22,227 bases of DNA from Actinomyces sp. (GTDB lineage: Bacteria > Actinomycetota > Actinomycetes > Actinomycetales > Actinomycetaceae). Of the stretch, positions 15,432 to 22,227 are shown piece after piece. Location: contig DUQT01000142.1 in the NCBI GenBank assembly GCA_012837655.1, positions 1 through 22,227 on the forward strand. Reading direction: 5' to 3'. The notes under the pieces are model-generated. The model made no database searches, was not told the origin of the DNA, and saw nothing but the letters and a program-made list of their open reading frames with translations. The position numbers were made by a program, and so were the translations under genes. The stretch's first letter is position 1. Each line of letters starts with the position of its first letter.

Positions 15432-16706
15432 ATGACCGACCAAACAACCGCCACCGCGGTCCGAAACGTTTGTCAAAAAGCCCGCGACGCTCGCGGATGG
15501 CTTGCAAATTCTTCCACCAGTGTCAGAAATTCGATTCTCGAGGACGTGGCTCAAGGACTCGAAGAAAATGCTGACGCAATTATCGCTGCAAACGCGAAGG
15601 ATTTGGAGGCCGGACGCGCCAACGGCCTGAGCGAAGGACTACTTGACCGCTTGGCGCTTGACGAATCGCGCGTGGCCGGCCTTGCGGATGCAGTGCGCGA
15701 TCTGATCGGCCTGCCGGACCCAGTTGGCAAGATCATCAGCGGTTCGACCATGCCGAACGGCCTGCGAGTCCGCCGCCAACGCGTGCCGCTCGGCGTCGTT
15801 GGCATGATCTACGAAGCCCGCCCGAACGTTACCGTGGATGCGGCGTGCCTGTGCCTCAAGGCTGGAAACGCGGCAGTTTTGCGCGGCGGGTCCGCAGCAG
15901 CACACTCCAACGCGGCGCTGGTTGCGATCATTCAGGACGCACTGGAAAAGAATGGCGGATCGCGCGACCTGGTCGCCTCAGTAGATCAGTGGGGCCGCGA
16001 AGGCGCCACCGAACTCATGCGCGCCCGCGGCCTAATCGATGCCCTTGTTCCTCGCGGCGGCGCGGGACTGATCCGATCCATCGTTGAAGAATCCAAAGTC
16101 CCCGTCATCGAAACCGGCGTCGGCAACTGCCACATCTACGTTGATGCATCCGCCGACCTGCAGGCCGCTCACGACATCGTCATGAACGCCAAAACTCAGC
16201 GCGTCGGCGTGTGCAACGCGGTCGAAACCCTCCTAATTCACGAGGGCGTAGCTGACGAGCTCCTCGCCAGCGTCGGACCCGACCTGCTCGCCGCGGGAGT
16301 AACCCTGCACGCAGATGAGCAGGCCCGCTCCGCCCTCGGAAATCAAGAAAAGGTCGTTGCGGCAACGGAAGAGGACTGGGAGACTGAATATCTTTCTTAC
16401 GACCTTGCTGTTCGCACGGTGAAGGACGTGGACGCCGCGGTTGAGCACATCGGAAAGTACTCGACCGGCCACACCGAAGCCGTATTGGCCACGGATACGC
16501 GCGTTGTGAAGGCGTTTGTGGACGGTGTGGACGCGGCGGCGATTGCGGTGAATGCGTCCACTCGGTTTACTGACGGGGGACAGTTAGGATTAGGAGCAGA
16601 GCTTGGGATTTCCACGCAGAAGCTACATGCGCGCGGTCCCATGGGGCTTGAAGAACTAACGACTTGGACGTGGATTATCGAAGGCGACGGACACGTTCGA
16701 CCATAA
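15432..16706 (+). CDS. proA: gamma-glutamyl phosphate reductase
   Basis: ProA reduces gamma-glutamyl phosphate with NADPH to glutamate-5-semialdehyde, which cyclises on the route to proline. The 424-residue protein shows the ALDH-like fold: IYEARPNVTVDAACLCLKAGNAAVLRGGSAA and the catalytic Cys261 in RVGVCNAVETLL. The ATG is preceded by CAAGGAGAATC. It follows proB and is 14 nt from nadD, so it is probably co-transcribed with the downstream genes. Confidence 0.96.
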   Translation: MTDQTTATAVRNVCQKARDARGWLANSSTSVRNSILEDVAQGLEENADAIIAANAKDLEAGRANGLSEGLLDRLALDESRVAGLADAVRDLIGLPDPVGKIISGSTMPNGLRVRRQRVPLGVVGMIYEARPNVTVDAACLCLKAGNAAVLRGGSAAAHSNAALVAIIQDALEKNGGSRDLVASVDQWGREGATELMRARGLIDALVPRGGAGLIRSIVEESKVPVIETGVGNCHIYVDASADLQAAHDIVMNAKTQRVGVCNAVETLLIHEGVADELLASVGPDLLAAGVTLHADEQARSALGNQEKVVAATEEDWETEYLSYDLAVRTVKDVDAAVEHIGKYSTGHTEAVLATDTRVVKAFVDGVDAAAIAVNASTRFTDGGQLGLGAELGISTQKLHARGPMGLEELTTWTWIIEGDGHVRP

Positions 16707-16720
16707 GATTGTGAGGACTT

Positions 16721-17332
16721 GTGGATAACCTGACAGCTGGGGTGCCGCACCGCCCATCTATTGGCATCATGGGTGGCACGTTTGACCCCATCCACCACGG
16801 TCACCTTGTGGCTGCGTCGGAAGTGATGGACGTTTTCAACCTGGACCAGGTTGTATTCGTGCCCACACAGATGCAGCCGTTCAAGGCGGGGCGTAGGGTC
16901 ACGTCCGCGGAACACCGGTATTTGATGACTGTCATCGCGACGGCGTCGAACAAGCGGTTCACCGTTTCGCGCGTTGACATTGATCGAGGTGGCACAACCT
17001 TCACAATCGACACGCTGAACGATATCCACAAGATGCGGCCAGACGCGGATCTGTACTTCATCACAGGGGCTGATGCTCTAGAGCAGATTCTGACCTGGAA
17101 AGATTCGGAAAAAATCTTTGAGATGGCGCATTTCATCGGTGTGACTCGGCCGGGGCATGAACTTGACGCGACCGGGCTACCGCCGTCGGCCGTGTCACTG
17201 CTGGAAGTTCCAGCAATGGCTATTTCGTCGACGGACTGCCGCAATCGCGTGCGGGAGGGGAAGCCGGTTTGGTATCTGGTTCCTGACGGCGTCGTGCAAT
17301 ACATCGATAAGTATGGTTTGTACCGCGAATAG
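16721..17332 (+). CDS. nadD: nicotinate-nucleotide adenylyltransferase
   Basis: NadD adenylates nicotinate mononucleotide to deamido-NAD in NAD synthesis. The 203-residue protein has the nucleotidyltransferase motif GGTFDPIHHGH (18-28) and the C-terminal ISSTDCR (ISSTxIR type). The GTG start follows GAGG. A perfect DnaA-box sequence (TGTGGATAA, 16720-16728) overlaps the start codon. The order nadD-rsfS-gpgP is the same as in Mycobacterium tuberculosis (Rv2421c-Rv2419c). Confidence 0.95.
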   Translation: MDNLTAGVPHRPSIGIMGGTFDPIHHGHLVAASEVMDVFNLDQVVFVPTQMQPFKAGRRVTSAEHRYLMTVIATASNKRFTVSRVDIDRGGTTFTIDTLNDIHKMRPDADLYFITGADALEQILTWKDSEKIFEMAHFIGVTRPGHELDATGLPPSAVSLLEVPAMAISSTDCRNRVREGKPVWYLVPDGVVQYIDKYGLYRE

Positions 17333-17410
17333 GCGCATTGAAGTGGCTGTGTCCGTCCTTTTTGGCACAATAGAAGAAGCTAATACTTTGAGACTAAGTA
17401 GGTTGATGTT

Positions 17411-17782
17411 TTGGAGTTGAACGACTCGACTCGTCATTTGGTAAACGTAGCGGCTACGGCTGCGGCAGATAAGTTGGGTGTTAATCCCGTTGCGATCCTG
17501 GTTGGGGAACGCCTGGTGTATTCAGACGTGTTCCTGATCGTGTCGGCGGATAGTCAGCGGCAGGTGCAGGCAATCGTTAATGCGGTGATTGACGAGGTCG
17601 TGGCTGCGGGAGGTTCGCGTCCCCGTGTAGAGGGGCGTGAGGAGCTTTCTTGGGTCCTGCTTGATTTTGGTGATTTCGTTCTTCACGTTCAACTTGATGA
17701 GCAGCGTGAGTTTTACGCATTAGAGAGGCTTTGGGCTGACTGTCCCAAGCTTGAGTTGTCGGAGGTCGATCTAGCTAGATGA
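17411..17782 (+). CDS. rsfS: ribosome silencing factor RsfS
   Basis: RsfS binds ribosomal protein L14 and blocks subunit joining when nutrients are short. The 123-residue protein fits the family: ATAAADKLGVNPVAILVGERLVYSDVFLIVSA, SRPRVEGREELSWVLLDFGDFVLHVQ and the ending REFYALERLWADCP. The start is uncertain: TTG 17411 gives the expected N-terminal length but its ribosome site is weak. Its stop overlaps the next gene by 4 nt (ATGA). Confidence 0.94.
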   Translation: MELNDSTRHLVNVAATAAADKLGVNPVAILVGERLVYSDVFLIVSADSQRQVQAIVNAVIDEVVAAGGSRPRVEGREELSWVLLDFGDFVLHVQLDEQREFYALERLWADCPKLELSEVDLAR

Positions 17783-18432
17783 GCCATTCGTCGCAGGCGC
17801 TTTCTCGTATTGTGTTGGTCCGTCACGGGCAAACTGATTACAACAGCGGCGGCCGAGTTCAGGGCCAGATTGATATTGAACTTAACGATCTTGGGCGTGC
17901 GCAGGCAGAGGCAATGGGTCCTTTAGTCGCGCAATATGAACCAACTTTGGTAATTTCTTCCGATTTGTCGAGGGCGCACGACACTGCTCTTGAGATCACT
18001 CGTCACCTGGATGTTGAACTGGTCCTTGATGAGCGTGTTCGTGAACGCGATTTCGGCTGGTTTGAGGGCATGAACTATGAGGAGTTGGTGTCGCACCACC
18101 CGGAGCTATTTCGGGAGTGGCGTGAAACCGGGGAGGCCGTGGCTGCTGGCGTTGAGTCGCGTTCAGATGTGGGGGAGCGTTTCGTGAAAGCGATCCAGGA
18201 GCGGGTTGCGCACGAAGCGGGTACTTACGTGTTTGTTTCGCATGGTTCGGCGATCACTCAGGTGATGACCAGGCTACTGGGACTCTCGCCTTCGAACTGG
18301 TCAGGATTCCGCGGTCCTAACAACTGCCACTGGTCGGTTATCGATCAGGCTCATCGGCCACCATATTGGCGCGTCGTTGCACACAACATCGGCCTGGGGG
18401 ATGACATCGACTTCGGAGCTTCGCGGGCATAG
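17779..18432 (+). CDS. histidine phosphatase, likely glucosyl-3-phosphoglycerate phosphatase
   Basis: This 217-residue protein belongs to the histidine phosphatase (phosphoglycerate mutase-like) superfamily. It has the catalytic LVRHGQTDYN (His16), an acid residue in RVRERDFGWFEGM, and the second His in VFVSHGSA. It overlaps rsfS by ATGA. In mycobacteria the gene at this place is gpgP (Rv2419c), which removes phosphate from glucosyl-3-phosphoglycerate in methylglucose lipopolysaccharide synthesis. By position it is probably the same, but the superfamily is broad and the substrate cannot be proven from sequence. Confidence 0.9.
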   Translation: MSHSSQALSRIVLVRHGQTDYNSGGRVQGQIDIELNDLGRAQAEAMGPLVAQYEPTLVISSDLSRAHDTALEITRHLDVELVLDERVRERDFGWFEGMNYEELVSHHPELFREWRETGEAVAAGVESRSDVGERFVKAIQERVAHEAGTYVFVSHGSAITQVMTRLLGLSPSNWSGFRGPNNCHWSVIDQAHRPPYWRVVAHNIGLGDDIDFGASRA

Positions 18433-18479
18433 CTTTCGGGCGGCTCGCGAGCCGTGAGACTTTGCACATCAAGACAGTT

Positions 18480-18507
18480 TTGCTCGAACAAGTGTTTTCG
18501 GTATAGT
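18480..18507 (+). promoter_or_regulatory. promoter of tRNA-Ala
   Basis: TTGCTC (18480-18485) and TATAGT (18502-18507) are separated by 16 nt. The start would fall about 20 nt before the mature tRNA, leaving a short 5' leader for RNase P. Confidence 0.6.
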
Positions 18508-18533
18508 AGGTGATTGTTCGAAGGGACAACTTC

Positions 18534-18606
18534 GGGGCTATGGCGCAGTTGGTAGCGCGCTTCCATGGCATGGAAGAGGTCAGGGGTTCGAATCCCCTTA
18601 GCTCCA
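18534..18606 (+). tRNA. tRNA-Ala(GGC)
   Basis: The 73 nt fold as a full cloverleaf: acceptor GGGGCTA with TAGCTCC (one G-U pair), D stem gcgc/gcgc, anticodon stem cttcc/ggaag with loop atggcat, and T arm with ttcgaat. The anticodon GGC (18567-18569) reads the alanine codon GCC. CCA is not encoded and must be added after transcription. It has its own promoter and terminator. Confidence 0.97.
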
Positions 18607-18611
18607 CAATC

Positions 18612-18644
18612 ACCCCGGTATTTCGTTGAAATGCCGGGGTTTTT
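18612..18644 (+). terminator. terminator after tRNA-Ala
   Basis: A 12-bp stem, accccggtattt with aaatgccggggt (one G-T pair), has the loop cgttg and is followed by a T run. It ends the tRNA transcript, 6 nt after the mature 3' end. Confidence 0.88.
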
Positions 18645-18794
18645 CGTTGCAATATCGCCAACCCCCCAACATAGACAGATCGGGGGAAACTATGATGCTC
18701 ATGAGATAACGGACCGCATCTTCGATTCCATCTGTTCAAGATTTACTAAGTCTGATCGCTCTTGAAGAAGCGACGTTGATGACGTTGAACCCCG

Positions 18795-20435
18795 CTAGTC
18801 GTTTTCGCTTACTAGTTCCCGAGCCGCAGCTGCGGCCTCTTCAATCGAATCGAACAAGTATGTTGGTGACGTTAGCGAGTCAATGACGCCCACGTTTTCG
18901 GCTGCGCGCAGGTGATTTTGTCGCAGACCCTTGATCATGGTGGTGATGCCGCGCTGATTGAGTTCTTCAAACAGGTCGGCTAGTTGCTTCGCACCGGACG
19001 CATCCAAGATTCCAACGTGAGACATGGATAGGATGACGATCTCGGTGGAGCGGTGAACGTCTGAAAGTTCCTCGACAATGCGCTCGGCAACTCCGAAAAA
19101 CATTGAACCATCAAGGCGGAAATACGCGATCTTGTCATCACCCGGTTGCGGTTCACCCGGCAGTGGTAGGCCCACAACACCAGACATGCGTGACAGGTGG
19201 TACACGGCCCACAGGACCGCGATGCCGACACCAATCCCGATAGCAACAATCAGGTCAAACACGACAGTGATCAGGGCGGTCGTTATGAAAATGAGGCGGT
19301 CACCGCGTGTGGAACCAAGGATTTTCTTCACGTTGGACGGTGACACCATGCGGAACGCGGTAACGAACAAGACGCCGGCGAGCGCGGAGAGCGGAATGTG
19401 GCTCACGAGGCCCGCCGCGAAATACACGACAGCCGCAAGCAGGATGGCGTGCACGATCGAAGCAACACGCGAAGTCGCACCGGACTTCACGTTTACCGCG
19501 GTACGCGCGATTGCGCCTGTTGCAGGCATGCCTCCAAAAATGCCGGAGCCGATTGAAGCGAGACCCTGGCCAACAAGTTCTCTATCGGGCTGGTACGATC
19601 CCTGGCCAGGCATACCGGCCGCGACACGTGCGGAAAGAAGCGACTCAATCGCTGCCAATAGCGCTACAGCAAACGCGGCTGGCGAAAGCTGTGCGATCAG
19701 GTCAACACTCACCTGCGGCAGTTGAGGAGCAGGTAGCGAACTGGGGAGTTCACCAATCGTTGGGACCATTAGCTTGCCAAAGAACGCGGCAAGTGAAACC
19801 GCGACTACTGCGACCAGCGACGCCGGGAAAGTCGTCGAGATCTTCGATGTTCCCACAATGATCGCCATGGTTACAGCAACGATCCCAAGCGTCATTACAG
19901 ACACCGACCAGTCCGCATCCTTCACCGCCAAGAAAGCACTATAAAGGGAGTTCTGACCAGCCGGAACTTCCGTTCCCATCGCCATTGGCACCTGTTGCAA
20001 CGCAATAATCGTGGCAATTCCGAGTGTAAATCCTTCAACGACAGACCACGGGATCAAAGAGATAGCTCGTCCCAGCCCCAGGAACCCGAACATGAATACC
20101 AGGAACCCGGCCATCAGTGACAGCAACATGACCGAGTTTGCCCCGTGCTGTGCAACCAGGGGAGCGAGAATCACCACCATGGCTCCCGTCGGTCCCGATA
20201 CCTGGACGTGCGATCCTCCAAAGATCGCCGCAATCAATCCTGCAACTATTGCAGTTACGAGGCCGGCCGCGGCACCCACTCCGGAAGAAACACCGAAAGC
20301 CAACGCCAACGGCAGAGCTACAATACCGACGGTTACGCCTGCTACTGCGTCGCGGCGCAAGTTAGCGTTGCGGTAGTCGTCCTTGGAAGGTAGTAAAAAC
20401 TTGAAGTGCTCAGTTAAAGAAGAAGGCAACTGCAC
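18795..20435 (-). CDS. SulP/SLC26-family anion transporter with STAS domain
   Basis: This 546-residue membrane protein belongs to the SulP (SLC26) family. The transport domain holds the signature HVQVSGPTGAMVVIL and ESLLSARVAAGM within about 12 hydrophobic helices (residues 25-420). A cytosolic STAS domain (about 430-540) contains LSMSHVGILDASGAKQLADLFEEL. Family members move sulfate, bicarbonate or dicarboxylates; no carbonic anhydrase or sulfur gene is adjacent, so the substrate is open. The GTG start at 20435 has only a weak GGA upstream. It stands alone, with about 150 nt of unremarkable sequence (including a 9-bp tandem repeat gacgttgat/gacgttgaa at 18772-18789) between its end and the tRNA terminator. 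Confidence 0.93.
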   Translation of the reverse strand: MQLPSSLTEHFKFLLPSKDDYRNANLRRDAVAGVTVGIVALPLALAFGVSSGVGAAAGLVTAIVAGLIAAIFGGSHVQVSGPTGAMVVILAPLVAQHGANSVMLLSLMAGFLVFMFGFLGLGRAISLIPWSVVEGFTLGIATIIALQQVPMAMGTEVPAGQNSLYSAFLAVKDADWSVSVMTLGIVAVTMAIIVGTSKISTTFPASLVAVVAVSLAAFFGKLMVPTIGELPSSLPAPQLPQVSVDLIAQLSPAAFAVALLAAIESLLSARVAAGMPGQGSYQPDRELVGQGLASIGSGIFGGMPATGAIARTAVNVKSGATSRVASIVHAILLAAVVYFAAGLVSHIPLSALAGVLFVTAFRMVSPSNVKKILGSTRGDRLIFITTALITVVFDLIVAIGIGVGIAVLWAVYHLSRMSGVVGLPLPGEPQPGDDKIAYFRLDGSMFFGVAERIVEELSDVHRSTEIVILSMSHVGILDASGAKQLADLFEELNQRGITTMIKGLRQNHLRAAENVGVIDSLTSPTYLFDSIEEAAAAARELVSEND

Positions 20436-20644
20436 GTACTTATTCCAATTCGTCCAGGCTAAGAATCATTTCCCAGCGCGCGAATACAGTGATTTACTGA
20501 TTGAAATATCTAACGAGGCGCTGGACCCCAATGCTACCACGCCCGCCGATCGGCTCGGCCGGTAGACGCAGATTCCCTTTGGTGTCACGCGAACATGACG
20601 CCGCTCTTGCGTGGTCATTCAAATCAAAGACGGATGCCTCAGGC

Positions 20645-20684
20645 GCATAACAAAGTGGCCCGACCAAAACCGGTCAGGCCACTT
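20645..20684 (-). terminator. terminator of the two-helix membrane protein gene
   Basis: Arms aagtggcc (20653-20660) and ggccactt (20677-20684) form an 8-bp stem, continued by gacc/ggtc (20662-20665, 20672-20675) after a mismatch. On the minus strand TTTGTTATG follows, a weak T-rich tail. It lies 16 nt past the stop of the upstream gene. The remaining 20436-20644 shows no gene or confident promoter. Confidence 0.7.
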
Positions 20685-20700
20685 GAGTATCTGCTCTTAA

Positions 20701-21375
20701 CTACTTGGTTTCAGAGCCCTTATTCTTTGCGGGAATGAAACCCCACACGGTAAGCAGGATGCCGACTACGAGGGCGCCGATCCCGGCGTAGAATGCGATC
20801 TGACCAATCAGGCTCCATCCGTACACGTTTAGGAGCATGCCGCGAAGCGTGTTTCCGTCAAGCATGAAGTCTGAACGTAGTTCCTGCAGGGTCTTTGCGC
20901 GCTCGGCCTCAGGGTATTCAGTGAGCGGGTTAGCCAGCTCGACCTCAACTAGCTTCTGAATCATTTCTTCAGACGCGTCCGGGTTGTCGGCCTGGAGCTT
21001 CTCAGCAAGCATCGCGGTCTGTTCGTTAACCATGCCGCCTAGCGTTGCGTACGTTGCGCCCTCAGCGTCGCGCTGCTTGGCCTCGTAAGCCATGTGCGAA
21101 TGAATGTAATGGTTCGCGTACAGCTGAGCTCCAGCACCATCCTTTAGCTGTTGACCTGCATATGGCGTCAGCAGAGCAGCGTCCTCTTCGGAAATACGAC
21201 CGAGGTCAAGCTGGGCCTTAATGCCTTCTTCGGTTGGGAAGACAATTTCTTGTTCTTCCATCTGTGACGCAATGAAGTTGCTTGCAAAAGTGGAGCCAAA
21301 GAGCGCTCCGATGCCAACAAGCACCAGAATAATGCCGAAAATTTTGGCGAAGGTCTTATAAATCCTTGTAGCCAC
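20701..21375 (-). CDS. unrecognised two-helix membrane protein
   Basis: I cannot assign a function. The 224-residue protein has one hydrophobic helix near each end (about 12-34, IFGIILVLVGIGALFGSTFA; and about 187-213, IGQIAFYAGIGALVVGILLTVW) and an acidic domain of about 150 residues between them, predicted outside the membrane. It contains YAGQQLKDGAGAQLYANHYI and LDGNTLRGMLLNVYGW. The layout recalls a widespread actinobacterial two-helix family that databases sometimes label 'aromatic ring-opening dioxygenase LigA', a label with no support here; this link is from memory and tentative. I start at GTG 21375 because GAAAGG (21388-21383) sits 7 nt upstream; an ATG at 21432 has no ribosome site. 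It is transcribed away from the TPR gene. Confidence 0.8.
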   Translation of the reverse strand: MATRIYKTFAKIFGIILVLVGIGALFGSTFASNFIASQMEEQEIVFPTEEGIKAQLDLGRISEEDAALLTPYAGQQLKDGAGAQLYANHYIHSHMAYEAKQRDAEGATYATLGGMVNEQTAMLAEKLQADNPDASEEMIQKLVEVELANPLTEYPEAERAKTLQELRSDFMLDGNTLRGMLLNVYGWSLIGQIAFYAGIGALVVGILLTVWGFIPAKNKGSETK

Positions 21376-21596
21376 GATTAAACCTTTCACTGGTTGAAAA
21401 GGAGTTGCAACAAATTTGAACAATTTGCTCATAGGAAATTACCAAAGTTCCCACACGGGCGCGCGGCGAAAATCGAAATCCGAAATCTCTAGGTTGTATG
21501 AAAAGTACAAGTGCGCACTAAGAGCCTTGGACATTCCGCTAATGCTTGTGTGTTACGACACTTAAATAATGGTGGGAAAAGCACACAATCCAGGTC

Positions 21597-21603
21597 AAGG
21601 AGG
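21597..21603 (+). promoter_or_regulatory. ribosome binding site of the TPR gene
   Basis: A perfect AAGGAGG lies 4 nt before the ATG at 21608 and fixes the start of this truncated gene. Upstream, between the divergent genes, I see no promoter I would defend. Confidence 0.8.
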
Positions 21604-21607
21604 ACCA

Positions 21608-22227
21608 ATGCAGCGCCGCGAGTCAGCTCTTCGTGAGCAAATTGATGAACTAGAAAAACGGGGTGACTTCGTCGGGATGGTACAGCCGTTAACCGACCTA
21701 GTTGATGTACTTTCTCGCAAGTGCAACGGGCCTGCTTGTGCGGTTAGTACAGAGACCGCAGATTACGCGGCTACGCTCGACCGCCTGGGTGGCCTGCATC
21801 GAAATCTTGGCAACTTGGATGAAGCCCAGGACATCTACACCGAGGCCGTGAAAGTCTCCGCAGCAGTCTTTGGAACCAATGATCCGAACTATGCAACGAC
21901 CCTAAATAACTTTGCGGGTTTGCAACGTTTGCGCAAGAACTACAAGGAATCCGATGAAGCATATTCGAGGGCGGAGAAGATCTACAACGATACTGTTGGA
22001 CCCGACCACGTCTTCACGATCTCCTGCTTGAACAACAGGGGACTGCTACGTCAGGACGAGGGACGCTGGGAGGACGCACTCGCTCTGCATGAGGAGGCGC
22101 TTCGCCGCTTGCGTTCCCGCCCCGGCGATGAAACTGCTGAGGCAACTACGCTCAATAACATCGCAACCGCGCTGTACAGCCAAGGAAAGGTTGAGGAAGC
22201 GTTGGAGCGCATGGAGGAAGCCTCCAA
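21608..22227 (+). CDS. tetratricopeptide-repeat protein, 3' truncated
   Basis: The frame is open from ATG 21608 to the right edge (206 codons), so the C-terminus is missing. After a variable N-terminus of about 55 residues with a CNGPAC pair, there are at least three TPR units of about 42 residues: DYAATLDRLGGLHRNLGNLDEA, NYATTLNNFAGLQRLRKNYKES, and VFTISCLNNRGLLRQDEGRW, with a fourth starting near AEATTLNNIATALYSQGKVEEA. The 42-residue spacing resembles kinesin-light-chain-type TPRs. Such repeats bind proteins or peptides; the partner or any fused effector domain would lie beyond the window. No signal peptide is visible. Confidence 0.92.
   Translation, partial: MQRRESALREQIDELEKRGDFVGMVQPLTDLVDVLSRKCNGPACAVSTETADYAATLDRLGGLHRNLGNLDEAQDIYTEAVKVSAAVFGTNDPNYATTLNNFAGLQRLRKNYKESDEAYSRAEKIYNDTVGPDHVFTISCLNNRGLLRQDEGRWEDALALHEEALRRLRSRPGDETAEATTLNNIATALYSQGKVEEALERMEEAS

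Noticed and set aside
18441..18454. GC-rich palindrome cggctcgcgagccg as a terminator of the nadD-rsfS-phosphatase genes
   Set aside because: It forms only a 5-bp stem with a tetraloop and has no T tract; it may be a weak stop at most.
18772..18789. Tandem 9-bp repeat gacgttgat/gacgttgaa
   Set aside because: It is too short and only two copies; no function can be argued.
21376..21432. ATG 21432 as start of the two-helix membrane protein
   Set aside because: It has no ribosome site, whereas GTG 21375 has GAAAGG at 7 nt spacing and places the first helix near the N-terminus.
1..22227. Mobile elements, CRISPR array or integration at the tRNA-Ala gene
   Set aside because: No transposase, integrase, spaced repeats or tRNA 3'-end duplication was seen, and gene content and order look like normal chromosome.

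Overview
The window is chromosomal DNA from a moderately GC-rich actinobacterium. The evidence is the block rne, rplU, rpmA, obg, proB, proA, nadD, rsfS, gpgP-like; the cydABDC order; a DevR/DevS-like two-component pair; and frequent GTG/TTG starts. A member of the Actinomycetales is my guess, but the species cannot be fixed from sequence alone. I see no insertion sequence, phage gene, CRISPR array or plasmid gene.

Bases 1-8720 form a respiration module. Four genes on the minus strand, cydA-cydB-cydD-cydC, encode cytochrome bd quinol oxidase and the CydDC ABC exporter needed to assemble it. A DevS/DosT-type two-GAF histidine kinase follows 9 nt after cydC. A DevR-like response regulator, cut by the left edge, converges on the kinase from the plus strand. 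A strong hairpin terminator just after cydB should lower transcription of cydDC and the kinase relative to cydAB.

Bases 8721-9259 are a 539-nt divergent regulatory region between cydA and rne. It holds several dyads, including repeated CCAAATT motifs and a DevR-box-like palindrome, and a hairpin-rich leader in front of rne.

Bases 9260-18432 are plus-strand housekeeping genes: RNase E/G, ribosomal proteins L21 and L27, the GTPase Obg, proline biosynthesis (ProB, ProA), NAD biosynthesis (NadD), the ribosome silencing factor RsfS and a histidine-phosphatase-family enzyme. A tRNA-Ala(GGC) gene with its own promoter and terminator follows.

Bases 18795-22227 hold a minus-strand SulP/SLC26 anion transporter with a STAS domain, an unrecognised two-helix membrane protein, and a divergent tetratricopeptide-repeat gene cut by the right edge.

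The most interesting part is the cyd region: a DevS-like sensor built into the cytochrome bd operon that lacks the haem-ligating histidine of its mycobacterial relatives, next to an intergenic region dense in palindromes.
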